Origin: Eublepharis macularius
Taxonomy: Eukaryota; Chordata; Lepidosauria; Squamata; Eublepharidae
Assembly: GCF_028583425.1 (NCBI RefSeq)
Contig: NC_072801.1
Span: 13,722,001-13,786,000, forward strand
Direction: 5' to 3'
DNA length: 64,000 nt
Position 1 is the first letter of the stretch; each line of letters opens with the position of its first letter. This document shows, piece after piece, positions 21,211 through 32,699 of the stretch. The notes below the pieces were generated by a model. That model did no database searches and was not told the origin of the DNA. It saw nothing but the letters and a program-made list of their open reading frames with translations. The translations under genes were made by a program, and so were the position numbers.

Positions 21211-21544
21211 AACATGGCCACAACCAGAAATTACACTAAAGATCTACTAACCAAACACCCTCTTAAACAGTTCTGATGGACACTGTTCCCTGAAACTCAA
21301 AACAGTGAGTGTCCTCCTGGTAAATTGAGGCGGTCCACTCTGTAGGATGGGAGCTGCTACTGAGAAGGCTTGAAATCAAGCAGGGGCAGTTCTCACCGGA
21401 CAGGACAGAAAGAATCCCATCAGAGCTGCTGCGCAGGTTCATATTGGAAGAAATGGTCAAAGAAGTGGGTCCCAGGCCATGAAGGGCTTTCAGGACCTTT
21501 ATATAGTCTCATCTAGAGCTTAGTGTTAAGCTCCTGATTAACAA

Positions 21545-21692
21545 ACTTGGGCCATGGAGACTGTGGATCAGTGGCAGAGCAAGTGCTTGGCATACAGAAG
21601 GTCCCAGGTTCAATCCCCCATATCTCCAAAGGATCAGGTAAAAGGTGATGTGAATGAAATCTGGCAATAAAGCTTTTATTTACCTTCAGGAA
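21545..21692 (+). repeat. tRNA-derived SINE (third family), 3'-truncated
   Basis: The head GATCAGTGGCAGAGCAAGTG CTTGGCATACAGAAGG, then GTTCAATCCCCCATATCTCC, has tRNA-like A and B boxes. The body (AAAGGATCAGGTAAAAGGTG) is shared with copies at 37166, 43600 and 32700 (minus). Confidence 0.7.
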
Positions 21693-21711
21693 TGACAGTC
21701 TTGAGAAGAGA

Positions 21712-21882
21712 TCCAGAGGAGTTAGCCGTGTTAGTCTGTAGTAACAAAATAGTAAAAAGTCCAGTAGCACCTTTAAGACTAACCAACTTTATTGAAGCAT
21801 AAGCTTTCGAGAACCACAGCTCTCTTCGAAAGCTTACGCTTCAATAAAGTTGGTTAGTCTTAAAGGTGCTACTGGACTTTTT
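21712..21882. mobile_element. Penelope-like terminal-repeat palindrome, short copy
   Basis: A 17-base duplication ACAGTCTTGARAAGAGA (21695-21711, 21883-21899; one mismatch) flanks two inverted arms with AGTCCAGTAGCACCTTTAAG and its reverse complement. On the minus strand the stem II (GAGA/TCTC) and GAAA-GC-TTAT-GC parts of a hammerhead-like core remain, but the CUGAUGA box has been lost at the palindrome centre. Confidence 0.65.
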
Positions 21883-21899
21883 ACAGTCTTGAAAAGAGA

Positions 21900-23420
21900 C
21901 TCCAACACAGAAGAAAAACTGAACGGTAGCATATAAACGTAATTTGCAGCCATCATTAGATTACATTTATTGTATTTAAGAATTTATTAAAGCAACATTA
22001 TTTATGTATTTATTGAGAAAGTGTTGTTGTATTTTGTGGGATATCTTGCCAAACTATTTATTATGAGCACTCTTGCACTTTATTATTCTTCATTACAATA
22101 TATAGTTTTGTACAGAATTCATTTACTTTAGTTTCGTTTGGATTATTGTGGATTAGTAGTTCGTGATTAGCTGCCTCAGCAGGGGGTTCCTTTTGCTAGT
22201 CGACTCTTGACGCAGTATAAGGCCGCTGCAGATGCCCATGAAGGTTGCCTTTGGTCTATAATGCCATGGTGACATGGGCTAAAAAAAGGATAGGTGGTTT
22301 AGGAGAAAAGGCATGCATGTGCTACAAGTCCAGAGGGAGAGGGAGAGAGAGAAAGAGACAGCGCCTACAGGCTCATGACCTAGAAAGCCAGAAACACAGG
22401 AAATGGGGGAAAAGACAGAAAAGGCAGGGAAGAGAGCTGGATCAAAGGCCCACAAGAACAGATAAATGCCATCTCTCGCAGATGAAAATTAGCAGCCACC
22501 CAGTGCCTGATGTAGTTCCAAATCTGGCTCGCATAGCCAAGGTTAGCTGCCTTTCCTTTATTGGAATCCATGCCAGGAGTCGGTGGAACCTCGAGATTTT
22601 TTTGCCGGCTAAGGCAGTGGCGCTGGGAGCTGCACCGCTCCCACTCCCAAACCCCCTCCCTGTTTCGTTACCAAACAGTGTGGCAAGCTGCACTTGTCCG
22701 GCAGGGCTTCCAGAATTCTCATGAGTTTCCTTCCTCTTGCAAGAGTTTGGCTATGGCCAGCCTCCAGGAAGAAGGAATCTCGTGAGAGTTTGGGAGCAGC
22801 TGTCTTTAAAGCCGTGGGGGAGTGAAGAGATAAGGAGGATGATCCCCTTTGGCTTCTGGGTGGGCACAAGATAGGAGGCTGTCTCGCCCTAAAATCTATT
22901 GCGTGAGGAAACTGTGTGGGGTGGCCTTATTATGTGTGCGGTGTGGGGTGGCCTGCTTGGAGTTCTTTGTTGTTCTCGCCCTCTCAATTCCTACATTATG
23001 CAAGACGCCCTAATATAGCCTGCTGTTACAGGATCTTTGCAGTTATGCTGAGCTTTAGGGGCAGTGCTGAACATTTGACAGTTTTTTTGCTGGAGGCACC
23101 TGTGGCTGCAGATTTTGATGACAGCCTTTCAGCCCCCGCAACTCCTCTTAGTCTAAACGGGAACAAACACCCAGCAATTGTTCCTGACTGACTTGAGGCA
23201 GAGCTGCATCTGACGGCAGCAGACCCATGGCTCCAAATGCAGGTTGATGCCACAGTTGTGTAAAACCGTGTGTGTGTGACTGGCTCAGGATCAAGGATCT
23301 CAACCAGGACCTTTCTAGTCCTGTTTGCCACACTCTGACCACGAAACCACATGGGATAGCTTCAAGGGGTACTTTTTCTATAGAGGAAGCTGTGCAAATG
23401 AACGGCTCTCCTGACACTAT
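21900..23420. other. Intergenic, no supported gene
   Basis: About 1.5 kb. A frame at 22245-22724 (159 codons) is rich in Arg/Lys and then Pro/Ala with no domain, and minus-strand frames overlap it. A purine run with AG repeats lies at 22330-22362. I see no splice-site and frame combination that supports an exon. Confidence 0.4.
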
Positions 23421-24338
23421 GGGCCGATCACAGAATCATAGAGTTGGAAGGGGCCACACAGACCTTCTAGCCCAACCCCCTGCCCAATGCAGGATGAGCC
23501 TAAAGCATCCCTGACAAATATTCATTCAGACTCTTCCTGAAAACTGCCAGTGAAGGGGAGCTCACCACCTCCCTAGGCAGCTGATTCCACCTTTGAACTA
23601 CTCTGACCATGAAAAAGTTTTTCCTAATATCCAGCCGGTACCTTTGTGCATGTAATTTAAGCCCGTTGCTTCGAGTCCTATCCTTTGTTGCCAACTGGAA
23701 CAGCTCCCTGCCCTCCTCCAAATGACAGCTTTTCAAATATTTAAAGAGAGCCATCATGTCCCCCCTCAATCTCCTCTCCTCCAAACTGAACATTCCCAAG
23801 GCCCTCAGCCTTTCCTCGTAGGGCTCAGTCTCCAGACCCCTGATCATTCTTGTCGCTCTCTTCTGCATCCTTTCAATTTTGTCCACATCCTTTTTTTAGT
23901 GAGGCCTCCAGAACTGCACACAGTACTTCAGGTGTGGCTTGACCAGGGCAGCATAGAGAGGGACTATGACCTTCTGCGATTTCGATGCAATGGCCCTTTT
24001 GATACAACCCAAGACTGAGTTTGCCTTTTTTGCCACCGCATCACACTAACTGCTCATATTTAGTTTACAGCCCACTCTTACCCCAAGATCTCTTTCGCAT
24101 ACACTACTACCCAGAAGTGTATCCCCCATCCAGTATTTGTGCTTCAGATTTTTGTGGCCCAGCTCTAATACTGTGCACTTATCTATGTTGAATTGCATCC
24201 CGTTCACAACCACGCACTTCTCCAGATCTTCTTGGGTATTTGCCACTCCTCCCAATTTGGTATCATCAGCAAATTTAATGAATAGCCCATTTTATCAATG
24301 ATCCAGATCATTGATAAAAATATTGAAAAGTACCAGGC

Positions 24339-24873
24339 TGTCATGTCTGCACCTCATCCATGCCCTTATTTTAAGCTGAGCTGTTACTGTGAACTATTAC
24401 TTGATGCTGTACCTTGATGTCACATTTCCAATGTCATAATTGCCTTGCTTTCACAGGCCTACTAAAGCTGCAGGTGCCTTATCTAACTGCTGTGAAGCTC
24501 CCGAGGCTTCTGATCTTGTAAACTGTTCATTCTCATGAATCACTGTGTTTCAGCTTTAATCTTATGCCTTCCTAGTGTCTAGACTGTGTATGTAAATGAT
24601 GCGAGGAGTACCAAAGACTGTTTTGCGCCGAAAGTTATGTTTACTAGTGGGAGGGGGGATGAGTATCTGGGCTCTATAAGAGGAATGGATTTCACACTTT
24701 TAAGTATTCCTGTCAACCTGCTTAACTGCTTGCTTTCCTTCTAAGCAATCCTATGGACATATCTGTGGATTTGAATTGATTCCTGAATAAAAGCCTTTCA
24801 ACCAAGAACGTGGATTTCTTGCTGTGAGGGTACAGGGGTCTATCTGCCATGGCCTGTCATCCATAGACTGACA
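24339..24873 (+). repeat. Solo LTR inserted in the CR1 element
   Basis: It begins TGTCATGTC and ends GACTGACA, with a perfect 5-base duplication CAGGC (24334-24338 and 24874-24878). Internally there is a TATA-like CTCTATAAGAG at 24672 and AATAAA at 24786-24791, placing it in plus orientation. It lies between the FADD box and an upstream reverse-transcriptase segment of the CR1. Its reverse complement shares the CTATGGATGACAGG start with the LTRs at 27858 and 56897, so all belong to one LTR group. A retrovirus-like or Ty3-like origin cannot be told apart without internal sequence. Confidence 0.88.
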
Positions 24874-25934
24874 CAGGCCCAAAACCGAGCCCTGCGGCAC
24901 CCCACTGGACACCTCCCTCCAATCTGATGAAACGCCATTGACCACCACACTTTAGGTGTAGTCCTCTAACCAGTTCCCTATCCATCGAACTGTCCTATAG
25001 TCCAGTCTGCAGTCTTCCAGTTTACCCATTAGAATGTCATGGGGAACCTTATCAAAAGCTTTACTGAAATCCAGGTAAATCGAGTTCCTACAATCCAGTA
25101 AGGTCGTCACTCGATCAAAGAAGGAAACCAGGTTGGTCTGACAAGATATGTTGGGGACAAAACCATGTTGACTTCCCCAGATCACTGAGCGGTCCTTCAG
25201 ATGCTTACAGATCAATCCCTTTAAAATCTGCTCTAATATCTTCCCAGCAACAGAAGTCAGACTGACCGGCCTGTAGTTTCCCGGGTCATCCTTCTTCCCT
25301 TTATTAAAGATTGGGATAACATTCACTCTTCTCCAATCTTGTGGCACATCCCCAGTCCTCCAGGAGGCCTTGAAGATGATGGACAGGGGTTCTGCAAGTT
25401 CTCTGGAAAGTTCTTTGAGCACTCTTGGGTGCACCCCATCCGGCCCAGGGGATTTGTATTCATCCAATGCAGCCAGGTGCCTCTTTACAACCTCTCTGCC
25501 CCCCCCCCCAGGTGTCCTGTCATGTCTACTACCATCTCTAGATGGGCTCGAGTTCTTCAGGGAGAAAACAGGCAAAAAAGTCATTAAGCCCGTCTGCTTT
25601 TTCTCTGTTCTCCATCAGAGTTTCTCCTATTCCCAACAGTCGTCCAATTGCCTCTTTTACCTTGCATTTGCTTCTCACATATCTGTAGCGAGCCCCCCTG
25701 GCCAGACCCAGCTCGTACTGAGCTTTGGCTTCTCTGATGGCTGATTGCAGTACCTAGTAACCCTCATATATTTCTCTTTAGAGGTCTGTCCTCTCCATTT
25801 CCTGAACATTTCCTTTTTCTCCCTTAACTTATTTTGGAGCTCTCTGTTCATCCACATCAGTTTCTTGAAGCCCTTACCATGTTTCCATCTTGCTGGAATA
25901 GTGAGGGCTTGAGCTTGCAAAAGCTCATGTTTGA

Positions 25935-26122
25935 GAGCCAAGCTAGAAGTCATGAATTACACTTGAATGGCAAGTGAACAGACTCACATGTATTCCTCCC
26001 TGTTCACTTGCGCTCCACTTGTGCTCCATGTGATTGCGTGGAGTGCAAGTGAGCAGGGAGGAATACATGTGAGTCTGTTCACTTGCCATTCAAGTGTAAT
26101 TCGTCACTTCTAGCTTGGCCCT
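25935..26122. mobile_element. Palindromic foldback element (GAGCCAAGCTA family) in CR1
   Basis: The ends GAGCCAAGCTAGAAGTCATG and its near reverse complement GTCACTTCTAGCTTGGC enclose arms of about 85 bases (CAAGTGAACAGACTCACATG against CATGTGAGTCTGTTCACTTG). The CR1 reading resumes on both sides. Same family at 29277, 35430 and 40525. Non-autonomous; class not determined. Confidence 0.8.
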
Positions 26123-27013
26123 GAGAAGAGCCCACCCTTCACTCGCTCCTTTCCCTTCCTGCACACTTCCCCGTGGAATGACTCTCATCAAGCCTCTGAG
26201 TTCATCGAAGTTGGCCCTACGAAAATCTAACCTACGAGTCTGGCTACAAACTTCCTTGGCCCCCCACAGCAACTGGAATTCAAGGAGGACATGGTCACTT
26301 TACCCTAAGGTCCCCACCACCTTCACCTCATCTACCAATTCTTCCCTGTTAGTTAATATTAAGTCTAGTATGGCTGAGCCCCTTGTAGCTTCCTCCACCA
26401 TTTGAAAAAGGAAGTTATTCGCAAGGCAGGTCAGGAAGTTGCGTAATTTTTGTCGCTTTGCTGAGCTTGTCTCCCAGTACACATCAGGCAAGTTGAAGTC
26501 ACCCATAATTATAGGGTTCTGATGTCTGGATACTCTATCAATCTGTTCAAGGAGGGCAGCATCCATTTCCTCTCCCTGGTCAGGCAGTCCATAGCAGACT
26601 CCCAACAACAATACCCTTTGTCCTTCCTCCCCTTATTTCCACCCATATACATTCCACTGGTCTGTCAACCACATTCTCCAGAACTTGCTGACAATCAAGC
26701 CCTCTCCTCACATACAATGCCACTCCGCCTCCTCTTCTACCCTTCCGGTTTTTCTTGAACAACTTGTACCCATTCACTACCACATTCCAGTCATGGGAAT
26801 CTTCCCACCAAGTCTCAGTAATTCCTACTATATCGTAGCTCTCTGTTTGCAAGAGAAGCTCAAGCTCTTCCTTCTTATTATGCATACTTTGGGCATTAGT
26901 ATATAGGCACTTGCAGCCTTGTACCTTTGTTTGATCTATCCTACCCAGGTGGGCCCCCGCTGTTATCACTTCATTGAAATCCCCATGTTGATCGTCCCCT
27001 TCCCCTTGTGGCA

Positions 27014-27505
27014 TCAGCTTAAAGCTCTCCTGATGAAGCTCTCCAGGTTCTGTCCAAACATTTTCTTCCCTGACCTTGAGAGGTGCAGCCCATCATGTGC
27101 TAGAAGGCCTTCTCTAAGGAAACTTATCCCGTGGTCCCGGAACCCAGAGTGCTCCTGCTGGCACCACCACCTCTGCCAACGATTCACCATGAGTATGGTC
27201 TGCTCCCTTCGCATTCCTCTTCCTTTGACAGGAAAGATAGAAGAGAATAACACCTGTGCCCCCACTGTCTTCAACTGCCTTCCAAGAGCTTCATAGCCCT
27301 CTTTAATTCTTGCGATGGTATTCACGGCCGTGTCATTCGTTTCCACATGAACCAGCACAAATGGGTACTGATCAGATGGTCTGATCAGTTTCAGCAGTCG
27401 ATCTGTAATATCCTGAATGCTGGCCCCTGGCAAGCAACACATGCTCCCTTGCAACTGCTTGTCAAAAATGGCAGGAGACCCAGTCATGGCTCTCCCCCAT
27501 AACAC
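27014..27505 (-). pseudogene. CR1 ORF1 remnant with SGNH/esterase-like domain
   Basis: The translated minus frame of about 163 residues contains GASIQDITDRLLKLIR, then an ETNDTAVNT block (the GTND-like motif of SGNH hydrolases, here partly altered) and LLAHDGLHLSRSGKK with the D-x-x-H catalytic pair. Such ORF1 proteins occur in CR1 and L2 LINEs. The expected zinc-finger/PHD N-terminus is missing or unrecognisable, so it is 5'-incomplete. Confidence 0.8.
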
Positions 27506-27823
27506 GTAGCTTATCCCTAATAGATTGGAATAAAGATGGGGAAGTTGCTGTTTCTAGCTAAGTGATCAAAGGCAAGTCACTCTCTCTCCACTTCAGACTC
27601 TCCTTCCCACAAGATGGGCATCACAATATTGTCCTACCTCTTAGAGTCTTTGAAAGGATCACAAGAAAGCAAGAGAAGGGAAACAGTTTGATCCTATGGG
27701 AAGCATACCATAAATGCTAACTCTTATTTCTGAATAGTAAAGAGTCCAGTAGTACCTTGAAAACTAACCAACTTTATTGTAGCATAAGCTTTCGAAAACC
27801 ACAGCTCTCTTTGTAAGATGCAT

Positions 27824-27857
27824 CTGATGAAGAGAGCTGTGGTTCTCGAAAGCTTAT
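27824..27857 (+). ncRNA. Hammerhead-like motif interrupted by LTR insertion
   Basis: CTGATGA (27824-27830) is followed by an extra A, the GAGA/TCTC stem and GAAA (27848-27851). GC-TTAT is then broken by the LTR at 27858 and continues after it at 28291 with GCTAC. Without the insert the AGC/GCU stem III with UUAU loop and a UA cleavage step would be restored. A stem I partner is not evident next to the core, so activity of the monomer is doubtful. Confidence 0.4.
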
Positions 27858-28285
27858 TGTCAGGCTATGGAAGACAGGATACGTTGAAGGTGACTCACGA
27901 CCCTTGCAGCAAGAAATCCAAGCTCTCTTGAGTAAATAATTCTTTTTTGAGATATCACAGGCTTCTCAGTACATATGTCCATAGGTTACACAGAAGCAAT
28001 TAAAGGAGTCTGGCTGTACACAACTCTCTTGTTAAGAATGACGCAGTGAGCACAGGTTACATTATATCAGCCCTTTCACATGTTCCCCCCACTGGCTCTC
28101 CCGGCCGAACACAATCAGTAGCAGGACGGAAGGAGCCGTCCCAAGGCCGCTGCGGTGAGCCATCCGAGATAAGGGCTCACTCGTCTCGGAATCTGGAAAG
28201 CAACAGGGAGCAGGTGCAGGAGGCTATTGCAACATATCATACACGGAATAACAATATGGAAGGACAGTGGGCAACAGACCTGACA
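27858..28285 (-). repeat. Solo LTR inside the Penelope-like repeat
   Basis: Begins TGTCAGGCTATGG and ends CCTGACA, with a 5-base duplication CTTAT / CTCAT (27853-27857, 28286-28290; one mismatch). The start matches the reverse complement of the end of the 24339 LTR and the start at 56897, so this copy is in minus orientation. It has no coding region. Confidence 0.8.
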
Positions 28286-28369
28286 CTCATGCTACAATAT
28301 AGTTGGTTTTTACTATTTTGCAACTACAGACTAACGTGGCTAACTCCTCTGGATATATTATTTCTGAGA

Positions 28370-29019
28370 CCCCCGTATATTTGGCTAATTCATAGGATTG
28401 TCTGTTTACTTAATTGTTTTTGCAAACTGCAACTAGAGCCCTCTTCTTAGTGTTAATCAATTTTTGTTGCTATTTTTCAGGCCAGCTATTGCTCCTTTGA
28501 AAAGCATTTGAGGCTTTGGTTTCCTTCTGATTTGGGAGGGTTGTGGGGGACTGATCATTTTGTCATTGTATGAAAGGAGGTGTTATGAAGGAGAGGGAGA
28601 TGGGAGCCAGGCTTCCAACCCCGTTCCACTCCTGGTGAAGGAAACTTTGCAAAGAAAACAAAGCGAATGCAGGAGACTCCAAATCGCCACTTTGAACATG
28701 GTCTTGGCAATGTAATCTACAGGGCATTATACCATGTGGATAGAAGCACATGGTGTGATTGGAGAGGTCCAAGCATCAGCTCACCATCCAAATGTGTGGC
28801 AGATGCCTCCATTCTCCTGGCATTGTGGTGATGAGCCTCTTGGCTTTAAGGCAGTGCACAAAAATTGCATGAAGTAAGGAGCGCATGAAAGGATCAGGTA
28901 GGGAACATCACTAAGCTCTGAAGGCTATGTGGACAGGAGATGAAGATTGTAACAAGAAAAGTAACGCCCTTTAGAGACCAACAACTGTCTATAATGTATA
29001 GACGGGAACGTTCATGTCA
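28370..29019. other. Intergenic, nothing recognised
   Basis: About 650 bases with no element boundary or supported frame. Confidence 0.4.
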
Positions 29020-29027
29020 CTAAGAGC

Positions 29028-29273
29028 CAGGGCTTTTTTTCAGCTGGAAAGCGGGGGAATGGAGTTCCGGAACCTCTTGAAAATGGTCACATGTCTGGTG
29101 GCCCTGCCCCCTGATCTCCAGACAGAGGGGAGTTTAGATTGCCCTCCGCGCCATGGCAATCTAAACTCCCCTCTGTCTGGAGATCAGGGGGCGGGGCCAC
29201 CGGCCATGTGACCATTTTCTCCGAGAGCAACCCACTGAGTTCCACCACCTCTTTCCCCAGAAAAAAAGCCCTG
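29028..29273 (-). mobile_element. hAT-type palindromic MITE (CAGGGC family), copy 2
   Basis: Ends CAGGGCTTTTTTTCAGCTGG and AGAAAAAAAGCCCTG; perfect 8-base duplication CTAAGAGC (29020-29027, 29274-29281). It is reversed relative to copy 1, judged by which end carries CAGCTGG. It landed at the very edge of the foldback element that starts at 29277, so the duplication includes that element's first bases. Confidence 0.9.
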
Positions 29274-29276
29274 CTA

Positions 29277-29464
29277 AGAGCCAAGCTACAAATGACGAAT
29301 TACACTTGCCTGGAAAGTGAACAGACTCATGTGTATTCCTCCCTGTTCACTTGTCATTCACTTTCACTCCACTTGATCAAGTGGAGCACAATTGAAGAGG
29401 GAGGAATGCACGTGAGTCTGTTCATTTGTCAGGCAAGTGTAATTCGTCACTTGTAGCTTGGCTC
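29277..29464. mobile_element. Palindromic foldback element (GAGCCAAGCTAC family)
   Basis: The outer ends GAGCCAAGCTACAAATGACG and CGTCACTTGTAGCTTGGCTC pair, and the arms contain GTGAACAGACTCATGTGTAT against ATGCACGTGAGTCTGTTCAT. The loop is about 30 bases. Same family as 25935, 35430 and 40525. Confidence 0.8.
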
Positions 29465-29479
29465 GAGGATTTCCTGCTT

Positions 29480-32140
29480 TTTCGGCAGTTGCTTTATGGC
29501 AGCATAAGGCTGCCAGCCTGTAGGTGGAATGCAGAGCAACAGAGGGGAAACACCGCAGAGAACGCGGAGGAAAGGAGAGCTCAGAGGACCTCCTGCGACA
29601 AAGACTTACGATACATGGTGCACTTTAATGCCTTATAAGTATTGTAAGTCTTTGCCGCGGGAGATCCTCAGAGCTCTCCTTTCCTCCACAGCCTCCAGGT
29701 GGAGCCTGGAGTTCTGGAATTACCACTACAGGGATCAATTTCCCTAGAAAAAAATAACAGCTTCAGAGGACAGATTCTGTGGCATCACATCCACGCTAAG
29801 CCCCCCTCCTACCAACACCGTAAACCTCCAGGAATTTCCCATGCTGGAGTGGGCAATCCTAGCTTTATGTGCAGAAGGACTGAGGCGCAATCCCTGGAGT
29901 CTTCAGCTAAAAGGATCTTGTAGGTCTTGGGGGGGGGGAATCTTTCTCTGCTTGAGACATTGGTCTGATTCAATCTAAAGTGACTCCCTTCATGAGAGTA
30001 AGCTCCATTAAATAGACCTGAACAGCTTTCTGAGTAGAACTACTTAGGCTTGGTCTTCTGTGTTATCTGCCTGGTTTTGTTCAGAGCAAGCACTCTCCAC
30101 TGTGAACCCAAAACTTCTCCCTTCAGAACAAATGCTGTGACTTTTCCTATCTGCTGTTTTAGTCCCTTTTACACTAACCAGCCTCTGTTTTAGTTACTAT
30201 GAGGAGAAGGTCACCAGGGGTGACAGTATGAACTCTTCGCCCAAGGCAATATACATAGCTGAAAAACACCAGAGATTTTCCAATGAGACAAAAACTCGAC
30301 AATACAAAATTCAATAAAACACAATCAAAATCTACTTTGAGAAGTCTGTGGCAGCAGTAAACAGTAAATATTCCCACAGAACAGCCACCTCATTGAATTT
30401 CCAGGCTGCTGCCAGAAAAGGCTTTTTAAAATAAAGCAATTTTGACTTGCCGGTAGAATAACATTGGGGAAGGAGCTGAGATGATTTCCTGTGTGGGAGG
30501 GCTACTTCCTCATGTCTTCCAGATTTCTCTGGCTCTGGAGACCTCTACAGGGGCCAACTGAGAAGGAAAGAAATGCCTCACTGCTTCTGTGTCTTTCCTA
30601 GCCATTTGTTCTGCAGAAAGGAGCTTCTGGGAGCAAGAAAGAGCAATTATGTCTGCTGTTAAAGACAGAGGAGCATGGAATTATTAAACGGTTGGCAACC
30701 CGGCATACACACTCAGGAGCCACAGTTAGCAACCCCATGAGAGCAAAAGCAGCTTGCATCGACAAAAAAGGTGGCTCCTTATTTCAGAGCGAAGGAGAAC
30801 AAAAGTCCAGCAAGGTGGCGGGAAGGGGGAACTAAGGGCACACATTTCAAGAGGTTGCCTGCAAAGGGGCTGTTGGAAATTGCAATGTCTGGTGTACAAG
30901 AAGGAAGGAAGAAGGGAAGAAGAGCCTTCCATACAGGGGGCAGCAAGGATCACTTAATTAGGACAGTGAGGGCAGCATCTCTCTTGTTTCCTGGGGGTCA
31001 TTTTCTTATCGTGTCTCCTATTGAGCTAAACGGCAATATCCTGCTGCTTCTCTCTCCCGACTCTCTCTCTAAGATGTAGTCAGATGGCGAGGACCTATTT
31101 CTATCTCTCCCCTTTACTCTCATGTATGTAGTTCCTAAATAAACTTTTGCACCTCTTTAATCAGCACAGTGTGAATGCACTGCACTTTATTTACCTACTC
31201 TGCCTAACAGGGACTTCAATCAAGAATTTTGTGTGTGCATTCAATTGCATTTGAAGAGACCCTTGTGGGCCTGTGGTGGCTCTTGGCTCCAGGGAGAGGC
31301 CAGTTCACACATATCTGGTCCCCATGCAAGGACTGCTCCCAGTGCGGGACAGCTTGCGCATGGGGATGGGTCATCCTAAATCTAATGGGTGTTTTTTCCC
31401 CATATGCCAGATATCATTTCAGACACACAGCTCTGCGAAGGAAATAGTTAATGTATTCAGCTGCCAGGGTTTTAGCACAAACACAAAAGCATGAACCTGT
31501 ATGTGGGCTATCTCAAAATTCTTAATAGCCTGGATTTTGTGCTAATTTTGGAGGGGAAATAGTGCTTAGAACTTTGGAACAAGGTACAGAAAGAGTCTTA
31601 ATAATCACTCTGCTACTGCAGAGCAAATAACAAGATGTGAGGCTTTCTTTCAGTCATTCTTTTCTTCCCTGTGCAATCCAGGTCTCGTCTGATCGCATTA
31701 TTAAAAAGCTATGCCTAAAGCCCACTTGGAGCAGAGCAATTTTTCCCTGCTGTCAAATATAATGTTTGTACTTCAAGGAGTTTTCTACCCTGCGTTTTCT
31801 ACGTGAGCCGTCCATTTTGAAGTGGGCTCCCCCTCATCGTACACGTTTGGTATCCAGCAAGTCTAACATCCAAATTGATAGGAAACAATAACTTCATTGA
31901 TATAACAATTGACTGATCCCCGTGAACATAAAATGTCCTGCTCAATGAATCCCAGTAATTCTTTCAGCCTGGCCTGTCTTGAAGCATGGTGCTTCTAAAA
32001 CACAATTGTTGTACTGAAGACTCTGTTACACATAATTTGGAGAATTTGCTCAGCTTGGATTCCAAAAGCAATGACCTTGGAGCTGCGTTCCGACATCACA
32101 ATAAGTCGCAGTTTGATCAAACTCTGGATAGCTGTGCATA
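29480..32140. other. Intergenic, mostly unrecognised; possible LTR fragment at 30.9-31.2 kb
   Basis: No supported gene. A direct/inverted relation exists between about 29560-29600 (GGAAAGGAGAGCTCAGAGGA) and 29665-29690 (TCCTCAGAGCTCTCCTTTCC), a local palindrome centred near 29630. A segment ending CTCTGCCTAACA at 31210 with AATAAAC near 31137 looks LTR-like, but no matching start or duplication was found. Frames of about 100 codons near 30771-31079 lack motifs. Confidence 0.4.
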
Positions 32141-32154
32141 TGAATACTGATGCT

Positions 32155-32310
32155 CAGGGCTTTTTTTCTGGGAAAAGAGGTGGTGGAACTCAGTGGGTTG
32201 CCCTCGGAGAAAATGGTCACATGGCTGGTGGCCCCGCCCCCTGATCTCCAGACAGAAGGGAGTTGAGATTGCCCTCCGCGCCGCCGTGTTCCCCCTGAAA
32301 AAAAGCCCTG
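32155..32310 (+). mobile_element. hAT-type MITE (CAGGGC family), copy 3, one arm deleted
   Basis: Perfect duplication CTGATGCT (32147-32154, 32311-32318). The left arm is complete to GGAGTTGAGATTGCCCTCCG. The right arm is reduced to the last about 30 bases ending GAAAAAAAGCCCTG. At 156 bases it is the shortest copy and is no longer palindromic. Confidence 0.88.
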
Positions 32311-32699
32311 CTGATGCTCCAATAAACTGGGGGCGGAAGGAAGTGAAGGGGAAATCAGAGCAAAACTTTGTAACTGGTTTGTCAGCCACAGTTTGCACTT
32401 ATCCCCCACCCTCAGCTCATGCTTGTAGCTTCCCTAGTAATGAAACTATCTCTTGGTCCACAAATGCATAGATAACTGCTGATAGCCCAGGACTACTAAA
32501 GTTGTGACTTGCTAAGCTGAATGAACATATTTTAGTTCATCAGAAGTTGCCTGACAAACGTTTTTGCAAGCCTACGTGGCCATGGCTTGAGCCCTGGCTC
32601 CACCCTCCCTAGCTATAGAGTGAAAGCAATAAAACCAGCATTTGTCAATATAAATCAGGAGTTGAGTGATCATACATATGATTCTAAATAGACTGTTGG

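Larger units (their letters stand above)
23425..27540 (-). mobile_element. CR1 LINE, nearly full length, interrupted twice
   Basis: On the minus strand the order is ORF1 (SGNH/esterase-like, 27505-27014), endonuclease (about 27000-26300), reverse transcriptase (about 25950-24050, with the FADDTKLGG box near 24255-24280) and the C-terminal region (23886-23500, MQKRATRMIRGLE and RWNQLPREVV). The 3' end near 23428 has the CR1 signature CCAACTCTATGATTCTGTG. A foldback element (25935-26122) and a solo LTR (24339-24873) are inserted. Stops and frameshifts throughout make it inactive. CR1 LINEs of this layout are abundant in reptiles and birds. Confidence 0.93.
27734..28357. mobile_element. Penelope-like terminal-repeat palindrome, split by a solo LTR
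   Basis: A 10-base duplication TTATTTCTGA (27724-27733, 28358-28367) flanks the insert. It has the inverted-arm layout of the 21.7 and 41.6 kb copies (AAGAGTCCAGTAGTACC at the left, ACTATTTTGCAACTACAGAC and CTAACTCCTCTGGATAT at the right). The right arm is interrupted at 27858 by an LTR. Confidence 0.7.

Noticed and set aside
22245..22724. 159-codon plus-strand open frame
   Set aside because: Biased Arg/Lys then Pro/Ala composition, no domain, overlapping frames of similar length on the other strand, and no splice or promoter support.
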